Source of the DNA: VRUE01 sp963718755
Lineage (GTDB): Bacteria; Actinomycetota; Thermoleophilia; Solirubrobacterales; 70-9
Direction of reading: 5' to 3'
NCBI GenBank assembly: GCA_963718755.1
Contig: OY970376.1
Span: 1,612,001-1,676,000, forward strand
DNA length: 64,000 bases
Under the pieces are notes generated by a model, which had not been told where the DNA came from, did no database searches, and saw only the letters and a list, made by a program, of their open reading frames with translations. Position numbers and translations under genes: made by a program. The first letter of the stretch is position 1. Every line of letters begins with the position of its first letter. Positions 34,299 through 42,373 of this stretch are shown one piece after another.

Positions 34299-34390
34299 CT
34301 CACTCCTTTGCGGTCAATTCCAGCGCCGGAGCCTCCCACCAGAAGGTAGCGCTACCCGCTCACCGGCCTTTTCAGGCACTTGCCTGGTGC
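34299..34390. promoter_or_regulatory. Gap between APC permease and potA with two palindromes
   Basis: GGTAGCGCTACC (34345-34356) is a perfect 12-bp palindrome. AGGCACTTGCCT (34374-34385) has 5-bp arms and lies just downstream of the permease stop. The first may be an operator in the pot promoter; the second could be a weak terminator or part of the same control region. Confidence 0.4.
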
Positions 34391-35920
34391 TCATTCGGAC
34401 TCCGCGAGAGCCGGCTTCGCCGGCACGTCGGCCGTGCTCTCCTCGAGCAGGCCCGGCCGGGCGACTTCGCGCCTGCGCAAGAAGAACGGCTCGCGCTGGT
34501 GGCGGCGCCAGGCGAAGAGGAGGATCACGCCGAGGACGAGGAAGCCGACTCCGATCACTGCGGGCGGTGCGACCCCGAACCAGGAGGCGCCGGTGTAGGA
34601 GTTGGCCGGGTCGGAGTAGTCGATCAGCGCTTTGACGAATAGGTAGCCGAGCAGCACCGAGCCGATCACCGGCGCGACGCCGACGAAGAGGAAGTTCTTC
34701 ACCGACTTGCGCAGCTCGCGCCGGTAGTAGACGGCGCAGGCGATCCCGGTGAACGCGTAGTAGAAGGCGATCATCAGGGCCAGCGCCGAGAGCGAGTCGA
34801 AGAGGAAGTTTTCGCTGATCAGCTTCGAGGGCAGGTACCAGACGACGGCGAGGACGCCGATCGCCACGGTCGAGACCACCGGAGTGAAGAAGCGCGAGCT
34901 GACCTCGCCGAGCGCCGCCGGCATCGCCTCGGCGCGGGCCATCGAGAGCGAGGTGCGGGCGGCGGGGAGGATCGTCGTCTGGGTCGAGGCAAGGGCGGAG
35001 ACGACGATCGCCAGCAGGACGAGGCTGCCGAGCGGGTCGCCGAGCGCGGCGTCGGCATAGCTCGGCAGGATTTCCTCGTTGTCTTCGAACTGCGCCGCCC
35101 CGCCGATGCCCTGCCAGGCGACCAGCGCCGTCGCCACGCCGAGGTAGGTGACGAGCAGGATCACGGTCGAGACGAGCCCGGCCAGCCCGGGGGCGGTGAC
35201 CGAGTGCTCGGTCTCCTCGTTGAGGTTGACCGCGCTCTCCCAGCCCCAGTAGATGAAGACGCCGAGCAACAGCGCCCCGGTCAGCGCCCCACCGCTCTCG
35301 ATCGCGAACGGGTTGAACCAGGAGAGCGAGGGGTCGACGGCCGCCGCCGGCGCATCGCCGGCGAGCACCTTGTAGAGGACGACCGCGACGACCAGCAGCA
35401 GCGGCACGATCTGCAGCACCATCAGGCCCTTCTGGAGATGGGCGGACAGCTCGGTGCCGAGCACGCAGACCGTCGTCATCACCGCGATCAGGGCGAGCGC
35501 CAGCAGGGTGACGGCGGCGGTGCTTTCTTCAAGCCCCTCGGCGCCGATCAGGTTGAAGAAGGAGTAGGCGGCGACGTCGGCGAGTGAGCCGACGACGAGG
35601 ATGCCGGTGACGCAGATCGCCCAGCCGGTAATCCAACCGCTCTGTGGGCCGATCGCCCGCGTCACCCAGGAGAAGCTGGTGCCGCAGTCCTGGTCGGCGC
35701 GGTTCATGTAGTAGAAGGCCGCGGCGATGAAGAACATCGGCACGAAGGAGACCAGCAGCGCCGCCGGCGCCTGGAAGCCGACGATGACGACGATCGAGCC
35801 GATCACCGCCGCCAGCGAGTAGGCCGGGGCGGTCGAGGCAAGTGCGATCGTGAGGCCGTCGCTGAAGCCGATCGCGTCCTTCTTCAGACCCTTGTCGTGA
35901 TCGGTGGGAACGGCCTCCAT
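34391..35920 (-). CDS. APC-family amino acid/polyamine permease
   Basis: A protein of 509 residues using the ATG at 35920 (MEAVPTDHDKGLKKDAIGF); the upstream open frame lies in the promoter gap. About 12 membrane segments. The APC signature region FSDGLTIALASTAPAYSLAAV is near residues 19-40, followed by MNRADQDCGTSFSWVTRAIG with the conserved G/S-rich helix. Members import amino acids, GABA or polyamines by proton symport. Location directly upstream of potABCD and divergent from the aminotransferase indicates a substrate related to polyamine or amine catabolism. The C-terminal tail is hydrophilic. Confidence 0.88.
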   Translation of the reverse strand: MEAVPTDHDKGLKKDAIGFSDGLTIALASTAPAYSLAAVIGSIVVIVGFQAPAALLVSFVPMFFIAAAFYYMNRADQDCGTSFSWVTRAIGPQSGWITGWAICVTGILVVGSLADVAAYSFFNLIGAEGLEESTAAVTLLALALIAVMTTVCVLGTELSAHLQKGLMVLQIVPLLLVVAVVLYKVLAGDAPAAAVDPSLSWFNPFAIESGGALTGALLLGVFIYWGWESAVNLNEETEHSVTAPGLAGLVSTVILLVTYLGVATALVAWQGIGGAAQFEDNEEILPSYADAALGDPLGSLVLLAIVVSALASTQTTILPAARTSLSMARAEAMPAALGEVSSRFFTPVVSTVAIGVLAVVWYLPSKLISENFLFDSLSALALMIAFYYAFTGIACAVYYRRELRKSVKNFLFVGVAPVIGSVLLGYLFVKALIDYSDPANSYTGASWFGVAPPAVIGVGFLVLGVILLFAWRRHQREPFFLRRREVARPGLLEESTADVPAKPALAESE

Positions 35921-36099
35921 GATGCGACGGTAAGGCGTGGCCACGTCTCGGCACAAGTGGCGACTGCCCCAAACTTCGTGCCCAAGCTTGTACATCTTGT
36001 ACATCGGATCGCTTTTGGCTTGACCCAACGAACACTTGAATGCGAGAGTCAGGGGAGCTAGCTTTATCCAGAACGTCGTAGGACGAAAGGAGCAAGCGC
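35921..36099. promoter_or_regulatory. Divergent promoter region of the polyamine locus
   Basis: A 179-bp gap between the permease and aminotransferase starts. It contains TGTACATCTTGTACA (35989-36003), a near-perfect palindrome of two TGTACA hexamers, and a TTGACC-type -35 candidate at 36018 with later AT-richer sequence. A good ribosome site AAAGGAG precedes the aminotransferase ATG. This is the natural control point of both transcripts, and the PucR gene downstream is a candidate regulator. Confidence 0.45.
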
Positions 36100-37521
36100 A
36101 TGGCCGTCGCGTCGCACTCGACCGGGGCAGTCGACACCGACCTCCAGGAGCTGGCCATGCGCCACCTCTGGATGCACTTCTCGCGCATGGGCTCCTACGG
36201 CCCCGACCACGAGATTCCGATCATCACCCGCGGCGAGGGTTGCTACGTCTACGACGACCACGGCAACCGCTACCTCGACGGCCTCTCCGCCCTCTTCTGT
36301 GTCAACGCCGGCCACGGCCGCACCGAGCTGGGCGAGGCGGCGGCGCGCCAGGTCGAAGAGCTCGACTTCTACACGCTGTGGAGCTACGCCCACCCCGGCG
36401 CGATCAAGCTGGCGGCGCGGATCGCCTCGCTCGCCCCCGGCGATCTCAACCGCGTCTTCTTCACCTCCGGCGGCTCGGAGGCGGTCGAGTCGGCGCTGAA
36501 GCTGGCCCGCAACTACCACCGCGCCCTCGGCAAAGGCCAGAAGCACAAGGTGATCGCGCGTGAGATCGCCTACCACGGCACCACGCTCGGCGCACTCTCT
36601 GCGACCGGCATCACCGAGCTGCGCTCGCAGTTCGAGCCGCTGACGCCGGGCGGCTGCCACGTCCCCAACACCAACTCCTACCGCTGGCCCGAGGACCGCC
36701 ACCCGCTCTGGGCGGCGACGGCGATCGAGGAGCGGATCGTCTTCGAGGGGCCGGAGACCGTCGCCGCGGTGATCGTCGAGCCGGTGCAGAACGCCGGCGG
36801 CTGCTTCGTCCCGCCCGAGGGCTACTTCGAGCGGGTGCGCGAGATCTGCGACCGCCACGACGTATTGATGATCTCCGACGAGGTGATCTGCGCCTGGGGG
36901 CGCCTCGGCCACTACTTCGGCTGCGAACGTTTCGGCTACGTGCCCGACATCGTCACCGTCGCCAAGGCGCTGACCTCCGCCTACGCGCCGATGGGCGCCA
37001 TGATCGCCGCCGACAAGGTCGCCGAGCCCTTCATGCAGGGCGACGCCTCCTTCGCCCACGGCTTCACCTTCGCCGGCCATCCGGTCGCCTCAGCGGTCGC
37101 CATGGCCAACCTCGACGTCTACGAGCGCGAGGACCTCTGCGGCCATGTGCTCGCCAAGGAGGGCGAGTTCCGCCAGATGCTGGAGACGCTGCACGACCTG
37201 CCGATCGTCGGCGACGTCCGCGGTGCCGGCTTCTTCCAGGCGATCGAGCTGGTCAAGGACAAGGAGACGAAGGAGAGCTTCGACGACGAGGAGGCCGAGG
37301 ACCTGCTGCGCGGCTTCCTCTCCGGCGAGCTCTACAAGCGCGGGCTGATCTGCCGCGCCGACGACCGCGGCGACCCGGTGATCCAGCTGGCGCCGCCGCT
37401 GATCTCCGACACCGAGCAGTTCGAAGAAATCCACGACATATTGCGCGGTGTGCTCACGGACGCCTGGGAGAGGGTCCAAAGCCGGTCCGGCTCGGCGGGC
37501 TGGAGCCCGAGGCGCAGCTGA
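36100..37521 (+). CDS. Class III (omega) aminotransferase, putrescine/beta-alanine:pyruvate type
   Basis: A protein of 473 residues from ATG, with AAAGGAG upstream. N-terminal DDHGNRYLDGLSALFCVNAG and VFFTSGGSEAVESALKLARNY (PLP phosphate site) are followed by AVIVEPVQNAGGCFVPP, LMISDEVICAWGRLG (Asp binding the pyridine N) and VTVAKALTSAYAPMGAMI with the Schiff-base Lys. This is the class III family of omega-amino acid/putrescine-pyruvate transaminases. It would convert putrescine, GABA or beta-alanine to a semialdehyde while turning pyruvate into alanine. The nearby ald and ALDH genes support this. Confidence 0.88.
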   Translation: MAVASHSTGAVDTDLQELAMRHLWMHFSRMGSYGPDHEIPIITRGEGCYVYDDHGNRYLDGLSALFCVNAGHGRTELGEAAARQVEELDFYTLWSYAHPGAIKLAARIASLAPGDLNRVFFTSGGSEAVESALKLARNYHRALGKGQKHKVIAREIAYHGTTLGALSATGITELRSQFEPLTPGGCHVPNTNSYRWPEDRHPLWAATAIEERIVFEGPETVAAVIVEPVQNAGGCFVPPEGYFERVREICDRHDVLMISDEVICAWGRLGHYFGCERFGYVPDIVTVAKALTSAYAPMGAMIAADKVAEPFMQGDASFAHGFTFAGHPVASAVAMANLDVYEREDLCGHVLAKEGEFRQMLETLHDLPIVGDVRGAGFFQAIELVKDKETKESFDDEEAEDLLRGFLSGELYKRGLICRADDRGDPVIQLAPPLISDTEQFEEIHDILRGVLTDAWERVQSRSGSAGWSPRRS

Positions 37522-37532
37522 TAGGCACGCGG

Positions 37533-39092
37533 ATGCTCACCGTCCAGAGCCTGCTCGACGACGTCGGCCTCGATCTCGCCGCCGGCGCCGGCGCGGCCGA
37601 GGCGCCGGTCCGCTGGATCCACATCTCCGAGCTCGAGGACCCGACCCCGTGGCTCTCGGGCGGCGAGCTGATGCTGACCACCGGCATCCCGCTCGACAGC
37701 GCCGCCAAGCAGCGCTCCTACATCCGCCTGCTCGCTGAGCACAATCTCTCCGGGCTCGGCTTCGGCACCGGCTTCAACCACAAGAAACTGCCGAAAGCAC
37801 TGCGCGAGGAGGCGAAGAAACGCGACTTCCCGCTGTTCGAGGTGCCCTACTCGACCCCGTTCATCGCGCTCACCGAGAAGGCCTTCGCCCGCCTCGTCAA
37901 CGAGCAGTACGAGGTGCTGCAGCGCGGCATCGCCGTGCAGCGCCGGCTCGAGCGGCTGGTCCTGGAAGAGCGCGGCCTGGAGGAGATCGTGGCGACGATC
38001 GCCTCTGCCGTCGGCGGCACCGTGGCGATCCTCAACAACCGCGGCGAGCGGATCGCCGGCCGCGGCTTCCGCCGCGAGCTCTCCGCGGAGGCGGTCAACG
38101 CGATCCGCGAGGAAGCGCTCGACCACGTCGCCGACGGCCACCCCTTCGTACCGACGCATCCATCTGTGGCGGGCCGGGCTCTAGCCCACCCGGTGATCTC
38201 ACCGGGTGGCGGCCCGCCCCAGGCCTGGGTGGTGATGGTCCGCGACTCGGGCGGGCTCGGGGACTTCGAGCGGCTGATCCTGCAGCAGGCGGTGGCGGTC
38301 GTCGCGCTGGAGCTGATGCGCCGCCGCGTCGCCCGCGAGACCGAGCGCCGCCTCGCCGGCGACGTCCTCGCCGGCGCCCTCGGCGGCCGCCTCGACCCGT
38401 CTGAGCTGCGCCGCCGCCTCGAGCCCTTCGGCATCGGCGACGAAGCCGCCGTCCTCGTCTTCGACCTCGACGATCCGGCGGCGGCGGAGCCGGCGCTGGA
38501 GCGGGCGCTCGCCGCCGATGCCTGCCCCGCCGTCGTCGCCCCGCACTCGAGCGGCACCCGCGAGCTGCTCTGCGCCGTGGTCGACGCCGCCGACCGCGAC
38601 CCGGTCGACCTCGCGTCCGAAGCGCGGCGGGCGCTGATCAAAGAGCGCGGCTCGGTGCGCGCCGCGGCCAGCCGCCCGGCGCCGCCGGAGGAGCTGCGCC
38701 ACTCCTTCCACGAGGCGCGCTGCGCGCTGGAGGCGACGGCGTTCACCGAAAACGGCAGTGAACCCGAGGTCGCCTCCTGGCGCGACCTCGGCGCCTTCAC
38801 CCTGCTGCTCTCGATCCAGGACGACGACGCGCTGGCGCTCTACTGCGACAGCGTCCTCGGCCCGATCGAGTCCGGCGACGAGGAGTACGGCGGCGAGCTG
38901 CTGCGCTCGCTGGAGGCCTTCATCGAGCAGAACGGCCAGTGGGAGCGCGCCGCGCGCCAGGTCTACTGCCACCGCCACACCCTGCGCTACCGGATGCGCA
39001 AGGTCGAAGAGCTGACCGGCCGCGACCTCTCCCGCGCCCACGACCGGATCGAGTTCTGGCTGGCCTTGCGCGCCAGGGAGCTGGTCGGATGA
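37533..39092 (+). CDS. PucR family transcriptional regulator
   Basis: A protein of 519 residues. The N-terminal PucR domain reads LTVQSLLDDVGLDL..., APVRWIHISELEDPTPWLSGGELMLTTGI, then DFPLFEVPYSTPFIALTEKAF. A central GGDEF-like/CdaR region follows. The C-terminal PucR helix-turn-helix is FIEQNGQWERAARQVYCHRHTLRYRMRKVEELTGRDL (~460-500). PucR proteins sense purine- or amine-type catabolic substrates; this one probably activates the aminotransferase/ald/ALDH operon in which it sits. An imperfect palindrome at 38168-38218 lies within the gene. It overlaps the following small ORF by ATGA. Confidence 0.88.
   Translation: MLTVQSLLDDVGLDLAAGAGAAEAPVRWIHISELEDPTPWLSGGELMLTTGIPLDSAAKQRSYIRLLAEHNLSGLGFGTGFNHKKLPKALREEAKKRDFPLFEVPYSTPFIALTEKAFARLVNEQYEVLQRGIAVQRRLERLVLEERGLEEIVATIASAVGGTVAILNNRGERIAGRGFRRELSAEAVNAIREEALDHVADGHPFVPTHPSVAGRALAHPVISPGGGPPQAWVVMVRDSGGLGDFERLILQQAVAVVALELMRRRVARETERRLAGDVLAGALGGRLDPSELRRRLEPFGIGDEAAVLVFDLDDPAAAEPALERALAADACPAVVAPHSSGTRELLCAVVDAADRDPVDLASEARRALIKERGSVRAAASRPAPPEELRHSFHEARCALEATAFTENGSEPEVASWRDLGAFTLLLSIQDDDALALYCDSVLGPIESGDEEYGGELLRSLEAFIEQNGQWERAARQVYCHRHTLRYRMRKVEELTGRDLSRAHDRIEFWLALRARELVG
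38168..38218. repeat. Palindrome inside the PucR coding sequence
   Basis: Outer arms GGCGGGCC (38168-38175) and GGCCCGCC (38211-38218), and inner arms CCACCCGGTGA and TCACCGGGTGG around a TC centre (near 38198). Coding continues through it as residues VAGRALAHPVISPGGGPPQA. The inner stem of 11 bp is perfect. Confidence 0.7.
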
Positions 39093-39202
39093 AAGACAAT
39101 TCCGCCCGCGTGCTCTGCTCCCGGGCCACGGCCGAAGAATCAGATTGCGACGGCGTGTCCCTCCCGCGTCCGCCGCGGGCGGGCGGTGACGACTCCCCAT
39201 GA
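39089..39202 (+). CDS. Possible 37-residue small protein between pucR-like and ald
   Basis: The ORF (MKDNSARVLCSRATAEESDC...) starts at an ATG overlapping the PucR stop (ATGA) and ends with a TGA overlapping the ald ATG, so it tiles the gap exactly. GGGAG lies about 8 nt upstream. No domain was recognised; it has two Cys and an acidic/basic mix. Near its end CCCGCG-TCCGC-CGCGGG (39163-39179) forms a hairpin and GTGTCCCTCC resembles the interspersed repeat end. It may be a true small protein, a translation-coupling leader for ald, or chance. Confidence 0.4.
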   Translation: MKDNSARVLCSRATAEESDCDGVSLPRPPRAGGDDSP

Positions 39203-40401
39203 TTGTCGGAGTACCCAGAGAGATCAAGCCGGACGAGTACCGGGTCGCGATCACGCCGGCTGGCGTGCGCGAAATGGCCGAGCACGGGCACGAGGTGCTG
39301 ATTGAGGCCGGGGCGGGGGAGGGCAGCGCGATCGCCGACGCCGAATTCGAGTCGCAGGGCGCCCGCATCGTCGCCGATGCGAGCGCCGTTTTCGGCGAGG
39401 CGGAGATGGTCCTGAAGGTGAAGGAGCCGCAGGCGGCCGAGATCGAGATGCTGCGGCGTGGCCAGCTGCTGTTCACGTACCTGCACCTTGCGCCCGACCC
39501 CGAGCAGACCCGCGGCCTCTGCGGCTCCGGCGCCACCTGCGTCGCCTATGAGACCGTGGAGGATCGGCGTGGCCGGCTGCCGTTGCTGGCCCCGATGAGC
39601 GAGATTGCCGGCAAGATCGCGACTCAGGCCGGCGCCTTCATGCTGGAGAAGCCGCTGGGCGGGCGGGGCATCCTGCTCGGCGGCGTGCCGGGGGTGGCGG
39701 CGGCCAACGTGATCGTGATCGGCGGCGGCGTCGTCGGCATGAACGCCGCGACGATCGCGATCGGCATGCAGGCTGACGTGTTCATCTTCGATAAGTCGAT
39801 CGACCGCCTGCGCGAGCTCGAGGTCGCCTTCGCCGGCGCCTGCTCGACCGTCTACTCGACGACGCTCGCGGTCGAGGAGATGCTGCCGCGGGCGGACCTC
39901 GTGATCGGCGCCGTCCTCGTCCACGGCGCCCGCGCCCCTTATGTAGTGCGGCGCGAGCAGCTGGCGCTGATGAAGCCCGGCGCTGTGCTGGTCGACGTCG
40001 CGATCGACCAGGGCGGCTGTTTCGAGACCTCGCATCCGACCACCCACCACGATCCGACCTTCGAGGTCGACGGGATCACCCATTACTGCGTCGCCAACAT
40101 GCCCGGCGCGGTCCCGATCACCGCCACCCAGGCCCTCACCAACGCCACCCTGCCCTACGCGATCGCGCTTGCCGATCGTGGTGTCAAGGGGGCGATCCGG
40201 CGCGACCCGGGCCTGCGGCCGGGGGTCAACGTCGCGGCCGGCCAGGTGACCCATCCAGCCGTCGCCGAAGCCGTGGGCATGCCCTGCGTCCCGGTGGAGC
40301 AAGCCCTGGAAATCGAAGAACCCCCCGCCGACGGGCCGGAAAGTGGAGCCGGAGCCCGCATATCGGCCCATCGACCCCAAAACGTGGAGGTGCGCGACTG
40401 A
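39199..40401 (+). CDS. ald: Alanine dehydrogenase
   Basis: A protein of 400 residues from ATG (MIVGVPREIKPDEYRVAITP). All family landmarks are present: LFTYLHLAPD with catalytic His region, YETVED, NVIVIGGGVVGMNAATIAIG Rossmann motif (~172-190), VLVDVAIDQGGCFETS and TSHPTTHHDP, and MPGAVPITATQALTNATLPY. Usual length is ~370; here the C-terminus carries ~30 extra residues (…ISAHRPQNVEVRD) encoded by a repeat. It oxidises L-alanine to pyruvate and ammonia with NAD. In this operon it probably regenerates the pyruvate used by the aminotransferase. It overlaps the next gene by one base (TGATG). Confidence 0.95.
   Translation: MIVGVPREIKPDEYRVAITPAGVREMAEHGHEVLIEAGAGEGSAIADAEFESQGARIVADASAVFGEAEMVLKVKEPQAAEIEMLRRGQLLFTYLHLAPDPEQTRGLCGSGATCVAYETVEDRRGRLPLLAPMSEIAGKIATQAGAFMLEKPLGGRGILLGGVPGVAAANVIVIGGGVVGMNAATIAIGMQADVFIFDKSIDRLRELEVAFAGACSTVYSTTLAVEEMLPRADLVIGAVLVHGARAPYVVRREQLALMKPGAVLVDVAIDQGGCFETSHPTTHHDPTFEVDGITHYCVANMPGAVPITATQALTNATLPYAIALADRGVKGAIRRDPGLRPGVNVAAGQVTHPAVAEAVGMPCVPVEQALEIEEPPADGPESGAGARISAHRPQNVEVRD
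40327..40373 (+). repeat. Short coding repeat at the ald C-terminus (pair with 30178-30224)
   Basis: GCCGACGGG-n-CG-n-AAAGT, CCGGAG-n4-CATATCGGCCCATCG, matching the ALDH N-terminal copy in order, spacing and reading frame. It encodes ADGPESGAGARISAHRP and lies in the C-terminal extension that normal alanine dehydrogenases lack. Confidence 0.6.
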
Positions 40402-41840
40402 TGACGGCGACGAAGACCAAGCTGAGGAACTTCATCGGCGGCAAGGCGGTCGATCCGGCCGAGGGGGGGATGGAGGACGTCGTCAACCCGGCGACCGGCG
40501 AGGCGATCGCCGAGGCGCCGCTCTCGACCAAAGCCGACGTCGACGCCGCCGTTGCCGCCGCGAAGGGCGCCTTCGAGGGCTGGGCGGCGACGCCGCCGGG
40601 CGAACGGGCGCGGGCGCTGCTGCGCATGGCGGACCTGATCGAGGAGCGCGGCGAGGAGATCGCCGACCTCGAAGCGGCCGACGCGGGCAAGCCCCGCAGC
40701 GCCGTGCTCGAGGACGAAGTCCCCGTGATGGCCGACCAGCTGCGCTTCTTCGCCGGCGCCGCCCGCTGCCTCGAGGGCCGCTCCGCTGGCGAGTACATGG
40801 AGGGCCACACCTCCTTCATCCGTCGCGAGCCGATCGGCGTTGTCGGCCAGATCACCCCCTGGAACTACCCGCTGATGATGGCGATCTGGAAGATCGGCCC
40901 GGCGCTCGGCGCCGGTAACACGGTCGTGCTCAAGCCGGCCGAGACCACGCCGCTGACCACGCTGCTCTTCGCCGAGTGGTGCGGCGAGCTGCTGCCGCCC
41001 GGCGTCCTCAATGTGATCGGCGGCCACGGCGAGCCGACCGGGGCCGAGCTGGTCACCCATCCCGACGTCGAGATGATCTGCCTTACCGGCTCGCCGCCGA
41101 CCGGCAAGTGGATCGCCAAGGCGGCCGCCGACACGCTCAAGCGCGTCCACCTCGAGCTCGGCGGCAAGGCCCCCGTGATCGTCTTCGATGACGTCGATAT
41201 GGCGACCGCGATGGAGACGATCGCCGGCACCGGCTACTACAACGCCGGCCAGGACTGCACGGCGGCGACCCGCGTGCTCGCCGCCAAGGGCGTCTACGAC
41301 GACGTCGTCAACGGCCTCGTCGGCGAAGCAAAGGGCCTGGTGCTCGGCGACACCATGTCGTCCGACACCACCCTCGGCCCGCTCAACTCCCAGCGACAGC
41401 GCGAGCGGGTCGAGGGCTTCCTCGAGCGCAAGCCCGGCAATGCCGAGGTCGTCACCGGCGGCAGCCAGCCCGACCTGCCCGGCTACTTCCTCGAGCCGGC
41501 CGTCGTCGCCGGGCTCGAGCAGGGCGACGAGATGATCCAGAAGGAGATCTTCGGCCCGGTGATCACGGTGCAGCCGTTCAGCGACGAGGCGAAGGCGATC
41601 GAATGGGCGAACGGCACGCCCTACGGGCTTGCGTCATCGGTCTGGACCCGCGACGTCGGCCGCGCCATGCGCGTCGCCAACGCGCTCCAGTTCGGCTGCG
41701 TCTGGATCAACGACCACATCCCGCTGGCCTCCGAGATGCCCCACGGCGGCTACAAGGAATCCGGCTACGGCAAGGACCTCTCTATATATGCACTGGAGGA
41801 CTACACCGAGATCAAGCATGTGATGATCAACCTGGAGTAG
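40401..41840 (+). CDS. Gamma-aminobutyraldehyde dehydrogenase-like ALDH (PatD/PuuC type)
   Basis: A protein of 479 residues. ALDH landmarks: NFIGGKAVDPAEGG, IGVVGQITPWNYPLMMAIWK, GNTVVLKPAETTPL, CLTGSPPTGKWIAK, HLELGGKAPVIVFDD (general base Glu), and YNAGQDCTAATRVLA with the catalytic Cys. The GQDCTA form is typical of gamma-aminobutyraldehyde dehydrogenases. It would oxidise 4-aminobutanal from the aminotransferase to GABA using NAD. It is the last gene of the plus-strand operon, with a 1-nt overlap to ald. Betaine- or other omega-amino-aldehyde substrates are alternatives. Confidence 0.88.
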   Translation: MTATKTKLRNFIGGKAVDPAEGGMEDVVNPATGEAIAEAPLSTKADVDAAVAAAKGAFEGWAATPPGERARALLRMADLIEERGEEIADLEAADAGKPRSAVLEDEVPVMADQLRFFAGAARCLEGRSAGEYMEGHTSFIRREPIGVVGQITPWNYPLMMAIWKIGPALGAGNTVVLKPAETTPLTTLLFAEWCGELLPPGVLNVIGGHGEPTGAELVTHPDVEMICLTGSPPTGKWIAKAAADTLKRVHLELGGKAPVIVFDDVDMATAMETIAGTGYYNAGQDCTAATRVLAAKGVYDDVVNGLVGEAKGLVLGDTMSSDTTLGPLNSQRQRERVEGFLERKPGNAEVVTGGSQPDLPGYFLEPAVVAGLEQGDEMIQKEIFGPVITVQPFSDEAKAIEWANGTPYGLASSVWTRDVGRAMRVANALQFGCVWINDHIPLASEMPHGGYKESGYGKDLSIYALEDYTEIKHVMINLE

Positions 41841-41861
41841 ATTGCCGCGTCTGCGCCCACG

Positions 41862-41878
41862 TTGCAAAGAATTTGCAA
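41862..41878. promoter_or_regulatory. Palindrome TTGCAAA-GAA-TTTGCAA
   Basis: A perfect inverted repeat with 7-bp arms and a 3-bp centre, in the 81-bp gap between the ALDH stop and the coiled-coil gene. It is followed by a -10-like GATAAT at 41909. It may be an operator for the coiled-coil gene. Confidence 0.5.
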
Positions 41879-41921
41879 TCACGTCACCCACATGCGACAT
41901 TTTGTCTGAGATAATGACAGA

Positions 41922-42332
41922 ATGGAGGCCATGAGGGAGAGCTGGACCGACGACCGTCTCGACCACCTGAATCACAAGGTCGAGGACGGCTTCAAACAAT
42001 TGGCCGATCGCTTCGATCGATCCGAAAAGCGTATGGGCGAACGCTTTGATCAGGCCGAGAAGCGGGCAAACGAACGCTTCGAACAGGCCGAGAAGCGCGC
42101 AAACGAACGCTTCGATGAAGTGGATCGCCGCCTTGACCTAGCCGACAAACGCTTCGAACAGGTGGACTCACGCTTCGAACAGGTGGACTCACGCTTCGGA
42201 CAGGTGGACTTTCGCTTCGAACAGATGAACGAACGATTGATCGAGCTGCACAGGCTGATCATCCAGTGCGGCGTCGCTGCGTTCAGCACGATGCTCGCCA
42301 TCCTCGTGGCGATCCTCAAAACTTCGTTTTAG
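41922..42332 (+). CDS. Coiled-coil protein with C-terminal membrane anchor
   Basis: A protein of 136 residues from ATG. Residues ~18-105 form a long charged coiled coil with seven-residue repeats such as KRANERFEQAE, ADKRFEQVDSRFEQVDSRFGQVD and FRFEQMNERL; the DNA repeats as 21-bp units (CGCTTCGAACAGGTGGACTC). The last ~20 residues are a membrane segment (AFSTMLAILVAIL). It resembles small tail-anchored coiled-coil proteins of phage or element origin, but no function can be given. Promoter palindrome upstream; an RTX-type gene follows. Confidence 0.75.
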   Translation: MEAMRESWTDDRLDHLNHKVEDGFKQLADRFDRSEKRMGERFDQAEKRANERFEQAEKRANERFDEVDRRLDLADKRFEQVDSRFEQVDSRFGQVDFRFEQMNERLIELHRLIIQCGVAAFSTMLAILVAILKTSF

Positions 42333-42373
42333 GCGCGTCCGCTGCTGCCCGATACCCTTCTCGGGTGAGGACT

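Noticed and set aside
41990..42240. Direct 21-bp repeats suggestive of a CRISPR array.
   Set aside because: Units are adjacent with no spacers, stay in one reading frame and encode coiled-coil heptads.
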